A stretch of DNA of 64,000 nucleotides from G965222505 sp965222505 (GTDB taxonomy: Bacteria > Bacteroidota > Rhodothermia > Rhodothermales > DATKEJ01): the NCBI GenBank assembly GCA_965222505.1, contig OZ244956.1, positions 868,001 through 932,000 on the forward strand, read 5' to 3'. The notes below the pieces were generated by a model that saw only the letters and a list, made by a program, of their open reading frames with translations, was not told where the DNA came from and made no database searches. Within the stretch, counting starts at the first letter, position 1. The number at the start of each line of letters is the position of its first letter. Both the position numbers and the translations under genes were made by a program. Positions 1-7,995 of this stretch are shown one piece after another.

Positions 1-1
1 C

Positions 2-1048
2 GCCCGGCGCAAATATGACAAACACCTCTTCACCGATACGCTCGAAGGTGAGGCCCCGGCGCTGGTCCCTGCCCCGGATGAACACACCGAAAGCCGGTTC
101 ATCTGCCAGACCATCCTCCAACTGCGCGAGGAGGGGCTACCCCTCAACCGGGTCGCCGTGCTGTTCCGAAGCAGCTACAATTCGTTTGACCTGGAATTGG
201 AGTTGAACCACCGGCAAATCCCGTTTGTCAAGTACGGCGGCCTCAAACTCAGCGAAGCCGCACACGTCAAAGACGTGATTGCCCACATGAAAGTGCTGGA
301 GAACCCGCGCGATGCCATTGCCTGGAACCGCATCCTGCTTCTGCTCGAAGGCATCGGCCCCAAAACCGCACAGGACATCACCGCCTGGATTGTCGATACG
401 CCGAACCCCTTCACCGCCGAGCGCCCGTTCCAAGCCAATCGCTACGTGCAACGCCTGGACCGCTTGTTCGACCTGTTGCGCGGCCTCCATACCACGTCCT
501 TCTCCCTCCCCGAGGAACTGGCCGCGATCCTGCACTACTACCTGCCGATGATTGAGCGCCTGTACCCGGATGATGCAGCAAAACGGACCCAGGACCTGGA
601 ACACTTTGCGGGCCTGGCCGAAAACAGTCGGGACCGTGCCCATTTCCTGAGCACCCTTGCCCTGGACCCCATCGACATGACAGCCACCGACACCGAAGCC
701 GCCCAGGATGATGAACCTCCACTCATCCTCTCCACCATTCACTCGGCCAAAGGGCTGGAATTCCACACCGTCTTCCTGATGCAAGCCCTCGACGGTGTCC
801 TCCCCTCTGCTTACGCCATCAACGACCCGGATGCCCTGGATGAAGAACTACGCCTCCTGTACGTGGCCGTCACCCGCGCCGAACAGGACCTGTTTGTCTC
901 CTACCCCATCCTGCAACACCGCCGCAGCTATACCTCAGATTATTTCTCCAACCCCAGCCGCTTCCTGAAAAACGTCCCCGAAGCCCTGCTGGAGCCGTGT
1001 CAACTCGTCGAAGAAGACGCCCCCCCGCAGTTGCCCTCCCCGGCCTAG
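2..1048 (+). CDS. UvrD/PcrA-type superfamily 1 DNA helicase, 3' part
   Basis: ATP-dependent 3'-5' DNA helicase of the UvrD/PcrA/Rep group, cytoplasmic, used in repair and replication restart. The frame is open from the left edge, so the ATPase half (Walker A and B) lies outside the window. What is visible is domain 2: VAVLFRSSYNSFDLE (motif IV region), an insert with IGPKTAQDITAW that resembles a helix-hairpin-helix, TIHSAKGLEF (motif V) and EELRLLYVAVTRAEQDLF (motif VI with the arginine finger region). The protein ends soon after motif VI (PSRFLKNVPEALLE), with no long C-terminal tail. Family assignment is firm. Which paralogue (PcrA, UvrD or Rep) cannot be decided from this half. Confidence 0.93.
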   Translation, partial: ARRKYDKHLFTDTLEGEAPALVPAPDEHTESRFICQTILQLREEGLPLNRVAVLFRSSYNSFDLELELNHRQIPFVKYGGLKLSEAAHVKDVIAHMKVLENPRDAIAWNRILLLLEGIGPKTAQDITAWIVDTPNPFTAERPFQANRYVQRLDRLFDLLRGLHTTSFSLPEELAAILHYYLPMIERLYPDDAAKRTQDLEHFAGLAENSRDRAHFLSTLALDPIDMTATDTEAAQDDEPPLILSTIHSAKGLEFHTVFLMQALDGVLPSAYAINDPDALDEELRLLYVAVTRAEQDLFVSYPILQHRRSYTSDYFSNPSRFLKNVPEALLEPCQLVEEDAPPQLPSPA

Positions 1049-1112
1049 ACCCGGACTACCCAGACCATGAAAAGATTGCGTACCATTTGGATTACTTAGC
1101 ACGTAGAACGTC

Positions 1113-2105
1113 ATGTGGAATATCAGCCCCGAAGCCTCCCGCCTACACCATTCCGCCCTCGTATGGGACAACCACACCTGCCTGCCCATCCGTCCGGACG
1201 ATGCATTTCTACCGCAACTCCAACGTTTTCGAGATGCCGGCGTGAATATGGTATCCGTCAATGCGATGTTCGATGCGATACCACTAGAACAGGGGTTGCA
1301 CACGCTGGCCTGTTTTCGGCGATGGCTTTTGGCACGGCCTGATGAATACGTCCTCGTCGATACGGCAGATGATATCCTCCGGGCCAAAGCGGATGGGAAG
1401 CTGGCCGTCTCCTTTGACATCGAAGGCATGCGGGCGCTGGGCGGGCAGCGCGACATGGTCCAACTCTTTTACGACCTTGGTGTGCGGTGGATGCTCATCG
1501 CCTATAACCTGAACAATGCCGTCGGCGGTGGGTGCCAGGATGACGACCAGGGGCTGACCGATTTCGGACGTTTGGTTCTCGATGAAATGGCACACGTCGG
1601 CATGGTGGTTTGCTGCAGCCACACCGGCGAACGCACCACAATGGATGTGTTCGCACACACCCAAAACCCCGTTATCCTCTCCCATTCCAACCCTTACACC
1701 CTCAAGGCCCATCACCGCAACATTACGGATGCCGTCATGAAGGGCTGTGCCAAAACCGGTGGCGTGGTGGGCCTGACGGGCATCGGGTTTTTCCTGAAAG
1801 ATGAAGACACCAGCACCGATAACTTTGTCCGCCACATCGACTATGCCGTAGACCTCATCGGCCCGACCCATGTGGCCCTGGGCCTGGACTATGTATTCGA
1901 CCCGTTCGAACTGACCGAATACCTGGAAAAGAACCGCAACTTCTTCCCGAAAAGTGCCGGGTATGTGGGCCTGCCGGGCCTCATCCCCCCGGAACAAATG
2001 CCCGAAATTACCGAAGCGCTCCTCCAACGCGGCTACCCCGAGCCCGCCATCTGCGGCATCCTGGGTGAAAACCTGCTCCGGGTCTGCCGCACCGTATGGC
2101 GGTAA
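1113..2105 (+). CDS. Membrane dipeptidase family (peptidase M19)
   Basis: Protein of 330 aa with the TIM-barrel amidohydrolase fold of renal-dipeptidase relatives, which hydrolyse dipeptides with a binuclear zinc centre. Metal ligands can be followed: H21 in DNHTCLP, E104 in SFDIEG, H170 in CCSHTGE and H191 in ILSHSN. The usual first-site HxD is H21-T-C23, so Asp is replaced by Cys. LGLDYVFDPF near residue 255 matches the conserved GxDxD/F region. No signal peptide is seen, so it is probably cytoplasmic. It starts 64 bp after the helicase stop and just after a short ACGTAGAACGT repeat. The family is clear; dipeptidase activity with the altered ligand set is uncertain. Confidence 0.85.
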   Translation: MWNISPEASRLHHSALVWDNHTCLPIRPDDAFLPQLQRFRDAGVNMVSVNAMFDAIPLEQGLHTLACFRRWLLARPDEYVLVDTADDILRAKADGKLAVSFDIEGMRALGGQRDMVQLFYDLGVRWMLIAYNLNNAVGGGCQDDDQGLTDFGRLVLDEMAHVGMVVCCSHTGERTTMDVFAHTQNPVILSHSNPYTLKAHHRNITDAVMKGCAKTGGVVGLTGIGFFLKDEDTSTDNFVRHIDYAVDLIGPTHVALGLDYVFDPFELTEYLEKNRNFFPKSAGYVGLPGLIPPEQMPEITEALLQRGYPEPAICGILGENLLRVCRTVWR

Positions 2106-2137
2106 TGCCAGGACACCTATCCGTTAAGCAGGACCGT

Positions 2138-2176
2138 TAGGGCGTAGTGACTTTCAGGTATTTGCGTGGCGCCCTA
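2138..2176. terminator. Weak dyad between convergent genes
   Basis: TAGGGCG (2138-2144) pairs with CGCCCTA (2170-2176) in the gap between the dipeptidase and marR 3' ends. The 25-nt loop and lack of a T-run make this a weak terminator candidate. Confidence 0.2.
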
Positions 2177-2184
2177 GCGTACGG

Positions 2185-2622
2185 TTAGGCAGGGGCAGTA
2201 TCAGCAACCATACGGCTCATTAATTGAATCAGGGTGTCCTGCTCATCGGTATCCAGCGGAGCCAACATCTCGGCAGCGATGGCCCGGTAAAGTTTTTCCT
2301 GATCGGCATAGAGGACCTGCCCCTTGTCGGTCAGTTCTACCAAACAGACGCGCCGGTCCTCCCGGCTCCGCACGCGCTGCACCATGCCCTGATCTTCAAG
2401 CCGGTCTACCAGCGGGGTAATCGCACTTTGCACCACACCCAGATGTTCAGCCATCTCCCCCATCCGGCATGACCCCCCCCCGCCGAGCATGTCTACCGCC
2501 AGCAATTCCTGCTTGCTAAATGTATCATGCGCCGACGACTGCTGACGGGCAAGCTGGACATACCGTGCGCCCACACGCCGAAAGATCTGTGCAAAGGTGT
2601 GTATTCGATCTTCTGTAGACAA
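2185..2622 (-). CDS. MarR family transcriptional regulator
   Basis: A 145-aa winged-helix repressor-type protein. The N-terminal helix (residues 1-35) forms the dimer interface. The wHTH is seen as MGEMAEHLGVVQSAITPLVDRLEDQGMVQR (residues 54-83) followed by the wing RSREDRRVCLVELTDKG. Length is normal for the family. It is transcribed divergently from the SDR gene at 2779 across a 156-bp AT-rich gap holding a good dyad (2700-2722), the usual arrangement for a MarR that controls itself and the neighbouring enzyme gene. The ligand is unknown; small phenolic or lipophilic compounds are typical for the family, but nothing in the sequence identifies one. Confidence 0.9.
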   Translation of the reverse strand: MSTEDRIHTFAQIFRRVGARYVQLARQQSSAHDTFSKQELLAVDMLGGGGSCRMGEMAEHLGVVQSAITPLVDRLEDQGMVQRVRSREDRRVCLVELTDKGQVLYADQEKLYRAIAAEMLAPLDTDEQDTLIQLMSRMVADTAPA

Positions 2623-2699
2623 GGTGCCTTCCTATTTGTTGGGATGTATTAGGTAAACCATCCACTATACATTGAAGAATCTGTAAAGTTCCTTAATTG

Positions 2700-2722
2700 A
2701 ATATTTCATTTTTTGAAACATT
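2700..2722. promoter_or_regulatory. Candidate MarR operator
   Basis: Dyad AATATTTCA (2700-2708), TTTTT spacer, TGAAACATT (2714-2722); the arms match at 8 of 9 positions. It sits in the marR/SDR intergenic region, 57 bp before the SDR start. Size and symmetry suit a MarR dimer. Function is inferred from position only. Confidence 0.45.
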
Positions 2723-2778
2723 CTAAACAAGAAGCAGTATGAGACTCAAAACTGTTCTTCAATTCAACCTGAACCATC

Positions 2779-3705
2779 ATGGCACAGCAAAAGCAGTGGA
2801 ATTTTAACGATCTACCCAATCAGGCCGGGCGTGTTGCCATCGTGACGGGTGCCAACAGTGGCATTGGATACGAAACGACCCGCATGTTGGCGGCCAAGCA
2901 GGCCCACGTGGTGATGGCCTGCCGCACGGTCGCCAAAGCCGAGACGGCCAAAGCCCGCATTCTGGAGACCGCCCCGGATGCTGCCCTCCACATCCTGCCG
3001 CTGGACCTGAGCAACCTGTCCTCGATCCGGACGTTTGCCGATACCTTCCTGGCCCAGTATGAACAGCTCGACTTGCTCATCAACAATGCCGGTGTGATGG
3101 TACCTCCCTATACCCAAACTGCCGACGGCTTCGAACTGCAATTCGGCACCAACCATCTGGGCCACTTTGCCCTAACCGGTTTGCTACTCCCCTTAATGAA
3201 CGAAACGCAAGACGCCCGCATCGTGACGGTGAGCAGCACGGCACACAAGATGGGCAAAATCGACTTCAACAACCTGAACGGCGAACAAGGCTACCAAAAA
3301 TGGCCGTTCTATGGACAAAGCAAAATCGCCAACTTGCTCTTCACCTATGAACTCCAACGCCGCCTGGATGCCGCCGGGGAATCGACCATCGCCGTGGCGG
3401 CACATCCCGGCTGGACGTCCACCAACCTCCAAAAAAACACCCGGTCCGCACAGTTTCTAAATCGGTTTCTCGCCATGATGCCCGAGCAAGGTGCCCTGCC
3501 GACCCTGTATGCCGCCACCGCCCCCAACGTGCCCGGTGGCACCTATTACGGGCCGGACGGCTTCATGGAAATGAAAGGCCATCCCACAAAGGTAAAATCC
3601 AATGACCGCTCCCACGACAAAGCCGTTGCCAAACGGCTCTGGACGGTCTCGGAAGACATGACTGGTGTACAGTTTAACCTCAGACAGGTCCAACCGCTGG
3701 CCTAG
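2779..3705 (+). CDS. Short-chain dehydrogenase/reductase (SDR)
   Basis: A 308-aa NAD(P)-dependent oxidoreductase resembling the retinol-dehydrogenase/protochlorophyllide-reductase-like SDRs. Visible motifs: VTGANSGIGYET (dinucleotide-binding TGxxxGxG, about residue 23), LLINNAGVM (NNAG), VTVSSTAHKMGKI (catalytic Ser strand) and YGQSKIANLLF (YxxxK active site). ACRTVAKAE after the second strand suggests NADP(H). Its TAG stop lies inside the target sites of two mobile elements: removing both gives ...CTG GCC TAA followed 11 nt later by the MBL-fold gene now at 5422, so the two genes were once an operon under the divergent MarR. The substrate is unknown. Confidence 0.93.
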   Translation: MAQQKQWNFNDLPNQAGRVAIVTGANSGIGYETTRMLAAKQAHVVMACRTVAKAETAKARILETAPDAALHILPLDLSNLSSIRTFADTFLAQYEQLDLLINNAGVMVPPYTQTADGFELQFGTNHLGHFALTGLLLPLMNETQDARIVTVSSTAHKMGKIDFNNLNGEQGYQKWPFYGQSKIANLLFTYELQRRLDAAGESTIAVAAHPGWTSTNLQKNTRSAQFLNRFLAMMPEQGALPTLYAATAPNVPGGTYYGPDGFMEMKGHPTKVKSNDRSHDKAVAKRLWTVSEDMTGVQFNLRQVQPLA

Positions 3706-5189
3706 GCATTAGTTTAGCGAAAAATGGCGCTGCTTTGATGTAAAAAAGAAACACGACGGCACTTGAGAAGTGAGGGAGTTGTCATCCTTCAACCTCACCT
3801 TCAGAGCACCGCCGTGGATTCGTTTATACGTACTGACTTTGGTTCGTTCCTTGACACCGAGTTTGCCGACCTGTTCAACCAACGTGCGCGGCAAAGCTTT
3901 CTGATACTCGCACTCGGATTCTGTCTGTCGCCGAGTCGACACACCATTGCCAACTACCTCTGGCGTAGTGGGGCCACGGCCGTGAAGCACTTTACCCGTT
4001 TCTATGTCTTCATCGGTGGTCCACTCTATGACAAACTCGACTGGCTCTGGATCACCGTGATCACCATCGCGGCCCGTTTTGTGCCCGAACATGAACCGGT
4101 ACGTGTCCGCTTTGACGAGACTACATGTAAGAAAACCGGCCGATCGATTGACGGCTGTGCCGCTTTTCGCAACGGGGCCGGCACGGCGCGCCAGGAATAT
4201 CGTACGCTGTGGGGCTTGCAGTTCATCATAGCTGAAATGTTGATTCGACTCAAGCCCTGGCCTGACCAGTACATCTCGGTGCCCATCGGTCTGGCGTTGT
4301 ATGTGCGTTCGGACCAGGCCCTTGATGTGGTCTATCAGAGCCCGAGTGCGTTGGCACGGGCCATGCTCGACCGCGTTGTCGGCGTCGTGGGCACCGATAG
4401 AGCCGTTTTATCAGTTCAAGACGGCAATTATGCCACGAAGCAGTTTTTGCGTGATCTGCCCGGTCAAGTCGATGTGATCGGTCGTTTGTCGAAGAACAGT
4501 CCGTTGTACGCACGGCCTGTGCCGCGTCGTGGTCGGGGTCGCAAGGCCAAGAAAGGGCCTCGTTTGGGAACGCCTGAACAGTTGGCGCTGGCCGAAGACG
4601 ACTGGCGTGAGCATCAACCCGGCGTTGAGGTGTATCTGCTTCGGTGTCGCTGGCACAGTGTGATGCCGGAAGTGGATCTGCAAGTGGTCTTGGTACGCCG
4701 TCTCGCCTGGCGGCAAGCTAGCCGTAAATGGAAACGCGATCGCTGGATCCAGGCTTACTTCACAACGGCGCTGAATCTGGATGCTGAACAGGTGTTGGAT
4801 GAATACAAGGCCCGGTGGTCGATTGAGATCACGATCTGGCAGGCGCGTCAGAGCCTGGGCTTGGGCCAGGATCGGTGTCGGCGGTATCGTCGCATTGTCT
4901 CAATCAATGCCTTTCGCTTGATCGTCACCGCAGCCCAGGTGCTGTTTCTGGCCCGTCGGCTTGAGCAGACCGAAGCCGAGGTGAGCTTGACGCGTTATCG
5001 GCCTTGGTACCTGAGTAAACAGGGGCCGAGCCTTCATGATGTGACCTGGATCACCAGAGAGCATCTGTACCAGTGTGGAATTTTACCCAAAGTGGGTTTT
5101 TGGTCCACTTTGGCAGAAAAACATAGACAACATCGCGGTTCTGCGGCCTCTAACAAGACAAGAGCTGCCTGAAACCGCTAAACTAATGC
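3706..5189 (+). mobile_element. IS701-like insertion sequence, complete, 1,484 bp
   Basis: The ends are perfect 14-bp inverted repeats, GCATTAGTTTAGCG (3706-3719) and its complement (5176-5189). They are flanked by a 4-bp direct repeat CTAG (3702-3705 and 5190-5193). One transposase gene fills it. A 4-bp YTAR target duplication is characteristic of the IS701 family. The intact ends, target duplication and open reading frame suggest a recent, possibly active copy. Before insertion the target was the 10-bp palindrome GGCCTAGGCC, formed at the junction of the SDR gene and the neighbouring MITE. Confidence 0.88.
3763..5172 (+). CDS. DDE transposase of the IS701-like element
   Basis: A 469-aa transposase starting at TTG 3763; the next plausible start, GTG 3814, would give 452 aa. 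A DDE triad can be proposed: D118 in VRFDETTCKKTG, D220 in SVQDGNYATK and E355 in YKARWSIEITIWQ. The last has the Y-R-E spacing seen in IS4/IS701 RNase H-fold transposases. A basic segment (RRGRGRKAKKG, residues 255-265) lies in the insertion domain. It catalyses cut-and-paste movement of the element. No frameshift or stop is visible. The family is inferred from motif and target-duplication size; an IS4-superfamily relative is the alternative. Confidence 0.9.
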   Translation: MRSEGVVILQPHLQSTAVDSFIRTDFGSFLDTEFADLFNQRARQSFLILALGFCLSPSRHTIANYLWRSGATAVKHFTRFYVFIGGPLYDKLDWLWITVITIAARFVPEHEPVRVRFDETTCKKTGRSIDGCAAFRNGAGTARQEYRTLWGLQFIIAEMLIRLKPWPDQYISVPIGLALYVRSDQALDVVYQSPSALARAMLDRVVGVVGTDRAVLSVQDGNYATKQFLRDLPGQVDVIGRLSKNSPLYARPVPRRGRGRKAKKGPRLGTPEQLALAEDDWREHQPGVEVYLLRCRWHSVMPEVDLQVVLVRRLAWRQASRKWKRDRWIQAYFTTALNLDAEQVLDEYKARWSIEITIWQARQSLGLGQDRCRRYRRIVSINAFRLIVTAAQVLFLARRLEQTEAEVSLTRYRPWYLSKQGPSLHDVTWITREHLYQCGILPKVGFWSTLAEKHRQHRGSAASNKTRAA

Positions 5190-5192
5190 CTA

Positions 5193-5407
5193 GGCCGTGT
5201 TGACAATTAAGCGTAAACGTCGTTTTTGGCCCGTTTCGGGCCGATAACCGGCCCTCTTGGCCCACTCTGCGTTGCATTTCTCCTGAAATGCGATCCCCGA
5301 TGATGGATCGGGGGCATTGCAGTCAAAATGCGCCTTGATTGGGCCTGGGCCGATCCACGGCCCTAACGACCTCAAAACCGCCTGTTGATCTAATGGTCAA
5401 CACGGCC
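5193..5407. mobile_element. MITE-like element, 215 bp, highly structured
   Basis: Perfect 12-bp terminal inverted repeats, GGCCGTGTTGAC (5193-5204) and GTCAACACGGCC (5396-5407), flanked by TA on both sides (5191-5192, 5408-5409). It has no open frame of note. The interior folds into several hairpins: GGCCCG-TTT-CGGGCC near 5227, GCATTTC-TCCT-GAAATGC near 5273, and CCCCGAT-GATGG-ATCGGGG near 5294. This fits a non-autonomous element mobilised by a TA-targeting transposase (IS5- or IS630-like; no partner in this window). It went in at the TA of the ancestral SDR stop codon, before the IS701-like element. Confidence 0.72.
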
Positions 5408-5421
5408 TAACCACTCCCCCC

Positions 5422-6627
5422 ATGAATTCTGCCCATCCAAACCCTGCAGCTCACCGAAAGTGGCCGCGCATCGTCGGCGCGGTGTTTGGGCTGATATTTC
5501 TTGGCCTTACATTCCTTATGATTGACACATGGTCGGCCCTTGGTACACGCCCGGAGGGCAAACGCCTGGCCCGCATTGAACGTTCTGAACAATACCAAAA
5601 CGGCCGGTTCACAAACCCGCTGCCGCAACAGGATGCAGAGATGTTGCCGGTCCTGAAACGATGGATCTTCGACGACAACCCGCATCGCATACCGGTGGCT
5701 CCGCTACCCGTGATGCAACGTGTAGCTCGTGAGTTTACCGATGCATCATCGGATCTGCGCGTTACGTGGTTTGGGCATTCTTCCCTGCTGGTCGAACTGG
5801 AAGGACAACGCATCCTGATTGATCCGATGTGGGGCGACTATGCCTCACCGGGCCGGGTGTTCGGGGTGAAGCGGTTCTTTGCGCCCCCTATGCCACTGGA
5901 TGAACTGCCGGAGATCAATGCCGTCATACTGTCCCATGATCACTACGACCACCTGAACGAGCCCACCATCAAGGCCCTGCGCGATAAGGTGCCGCGCTTT
6001 GTGGTTCCCCTCGGCCTCGGCGCACACCTGGAATACTGGGGCGTATCCCCGGATCGGATTACCGAACTCGACTGGTGGGAGCACGTGACCCTCGGCGGTG
6101 TAGATCTGGTCTGCGCCCCGGCCCGGCATTTCTCGGGACGTTCACTCACCGACCGCAATGCCACCCTCTGGGCCGGATGGGCCATGATCGGGCAAACCCG
6201 CCGCGCCTTTTTCAGTGGCGACTCCGGCATGTTCCCCGGCTTCGCAGAGATCGGAGATCGGCTTGGACCGTTCGACATCACAATGATGGAAACCGGTGCC
6301 TACAACACGGATTGGCCTGACGTCCACATGGGACCCGAGCAAGCCGTAGCCGCCCATCAGATGGTAGGCGGCGGACTGATGCTCCCCATCCATTGGGGCA
6401 CCTTCAATCTGGCTTTTCATGGCTGGACAGAGCCCGTCGAACGCCTCCTCGTTGCCGCTGAAAACGCTGGGGTACAGGTGGCCGTCCCGCGACCGGGTGA
6501 GAGTATCGTCCCAACCTCCCCGGCCCTCGTTGAACGGTGGTGGCCCACACAGCCCTGGAAGACAGCCGAGGACGTGCCCATCATCTCGACTGGCCTACCC
6601 CTTGAGATTGGTGCGTTACTACGGTAG
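5422..6627 (+). CDS. MBL-fold metallohydrolase, NAPE-PLD/UlaG-like
   Basis: A 401-aa metallo-beta-lactamase-fold protein. An N-terminal hydrophobic segment (RIVGAVFGLIFLGLTFLMID, about residues 16-35) anchors or exports it. The fold begins with VTWFGHSSLLVELEG and ILIDPMWGDYASP. The zinc motif is SHDHYDH with H172, H174, D176 and H177. Later ligands lie in APARHF, SGDSGMF and PIHWGTFNLAFH. The GHSS...ILIDP pattern is typical of the NAPE-PLD/UlaG branch, which cleaves phosphodiesters or lactones. Only 11 nt of non-mobile DNA (5411-5421) precede the ATG, so before the MITE and IS insertions it was co-transcribed with the SDR gene. The substrate is unknown; lipid-type chemistry is an inference. 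Confidence 0.9.
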   Translation: MNSAHPNPAAHRKWPRIVGAVFGLIFLGLTFLMIDTWSALGTRPEGKRLARIERSEQYQNGRFTNPLPQQDAEMLPVLKRWIFDDNPHRIPVAPLPVMQRVAREFTDASSDLRVTWFGHSSLLVELEGQRILIDPMWGDYASPGRVFGVKRFFAPPMPLDELPEINAVILSHDHYDHLNEPTIKALRDKVPRFVVPLGLGAHLEYWGVSPDRITELDWWEHVTLGGVDLVCAPARHFSGRSLTDRNATLWAGWAMIGQTRRAFFSGDSGMFPGFAEIGDRLGPFDITMMETGAYNTDWPDVHMGPEQAVAAHQMVGGGLMLPIHWGTFNLAFHGWTEPVERLLVAAENAGVQVAVPRPGESIVPTSPALVERWWPTQPWKTAEDVPIISTGLPLEIGALLR

Positions 6628-6779
6628 TTGCTACGTCCATTTGTGATTTGTACCCAAACACTATACTTCTTGTCCTTTGCCTGAACCCGGTCTTTGTCCA
6701 TTTTTCTCTATATCCCAATGAAACGCCGCAATACATTGATGGCACTGTACTGAGATAGGGCACAACTTGAATTAACCTA

Positions 6780-7430
6780 ATGAAATTCTGGCTCAAGACT
6801 GCGAACGTAAAACGGGCTGAGGAATGCCTTGCCTACGGCATATTTAAGGGGATTATCAGCAATCCCGGCGACGTGGCACTGGAAAACGCGCCCCCGAAAT
6901 CACTCTTCCGCGACCTCTGTTCCATCGCACCCAATGCGTACTACCAAATCCATGACGGAGACGTTGAGGATATGCTCAAAGAGGCCGAGGAAATGGTGGC
7001 TGTCAATCCAGATAAAATGCTCATCAAGGTTCCGGCCACCCGCAACGGCATTGCGGTGATCCGCCACCTTACGGACCAGGGCTTACGGGTGATGGCAACC
7101 GCCGTGCCAACCAGTCCGTGGATGGTCTTTGCCATTGCGGCCGGGGCAGTAGCCATTGCCCCCTATAGCGGGATGCTCAAGCGCCGCAACATCATTTCAA
7201 AAATGGAAGGTGTGTTTGCCATGCAGGAGATCATCGACCAGCAGCAGTACGATGTCGAAATCTGCACCGGCATTTATCATCCCACCGAAATCCCGTTGTA
7301 TGCCGCCAAGGGCATCAAGTCCGCATTCATCTGGGAGAAAGACGTAGAGACCTATCTCACCCAGGACCTCGCCGATGAAGCTGCTGCCAGCTATGACAAG
7401 GACTGGGCCGTCATCCAATCGCACTATTAA
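6780..7430 (+). CDS. Transaldolase/fructose-6-phosphate aldolase-like protein
   Basis: A 216-aa TIM-barrel protein aligning with FSA/TalC-type small transaldolases, which use a Schiff-base lysine in dihydroxyacetone or aldol transfer. The lysine is K83 in MLIKVPATRNG, matching the family's VKVPVTxEG, and IISNPGD (residues 25-31) replaces the usual VTTNPSI. MATAVPTS and IAPYSGMLKR match GTAVY and APYVNR. The acidic residue normally found early (xLDTA) is missing: here FWLKTANV has K6. Together with the Thr change this suggests altered chemistry. A partial copy of a TCAAGTTGTGC motif (reverse orientation, 6759-6775) lies just before the start. The 152-bp upstream gap shows nothing else. Confidence 0.78.
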   Translation: MKFWLKTANVKRAEECLAYGIFKGIISNPGDVALENAPPKSLFRDLCSIAPNAYYQIHDGDVEDMLKEAEEMVAVNPDKMLIKVPATRNGIAVIRHLTDQGLRVMATAVPTSPWMVFAIAAGAVAIAPYSGMLKRRNIISKMEGVFAMQEIIDQQQYDVEICTGIYHPTEIPLYAAKGIKSAFIWEKDVETYLTQDLADEAAASYDKDWAVIQSHY

Positions 7431-7445
7431 TACCAATCAGGTATT
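7429..7445 (+). terminator. Short hairpin at stop of the transaldolase-like gene
   Basis: AATACC (7429-7434), AATCA loop, GGTATT (7440-7445). It begins in the stop codon and has no T-run, so it is a weak terminator candidate. Confidence 0.25.
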
Positions 7446-7641
7446 CGGATAACGACAGGTCGTTAATGGTCAGATATTTTGCGATTTGCAGGTGGAGGTC
7501 CAACCCTCGCGGGAAAAACCGGGTACAAAGGCTATGGCCTTGCGCCTTTTCCCCAATGTTGGTATCGTGAGCCAGGAGTTACCTGTCCCTTTTTTCCAGT
7601 AGGCGACTTGAACCATTCTATCGACGTTCCAGAGAACCCTT

Positions 7642-7995
7642 ATGCCCCAGGCAGACCACAACTTGCGCATTGACTACATCGAATTTCCCGTCCTCGATAT
7701 CGACGCGGCCAAACAATTTTATGGCGGGGTCTTTGGCTGGGCCTTCACGGACTATGGGCCGACGTATACCAGCTTTGAAGATGGTCGGCTGGCGGGGGGC
7801 TTTGAACAGGCCGACCATGTCACACCGGGCGGCCCCCTGGTCGTGCTCTACGCCCTTGACCTTGCAACCATTGAACAGGCCGTCATCGCACATGGCGGCA
7901 CCATCACCCGTGAGACCTTCTCATTCCCTGGTGGTCAGCGCTTTCATTTCCGCGACCCGGCCGGGTATGAACTCGCCGTGTGGTCGGACCGATAA
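7642..7995 (+). CDS. VOC family (glyoxalase/dioxygenase-like) protein
   Basis: A 117-aa single vicinal-oxygen-chelate module. It opens with LRIDYIEFPVLDIDAAKQFYGGVFGWAF, the classic first beta-alpha unit in which the molecule recognises a paired partner fragment, and ends with GGQRFHFRDPAGYELAVWSD, the usual last strand carrying a possible metal-ligand Glu. Proteins of this size dimerise to build the active site. Relatives include glyoxalase I, bleomycin-resistance proteins and small enzymes of unknown substrate. No neighbour points to a pathway, so only the family can be named. Confidence 0.87.
   Translation: MPQADHNLRIDYIEFPVLDIDAAKQFYGGVFGWAFTDYGPTYTSFEDGRLAGGFEQADHVTPGGPLVVLYALDLATIEQAVIAHGGTITRETFSFPGGQRFHFRDPAGYELAVWSDR

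Noticed and set aside
137..784. Long minus-strand frame across the helicase gene
   Set aside because: It is the antisense of a conserved helicase domain; such frames are common in GC-rich DNA and this one has no start context or family.
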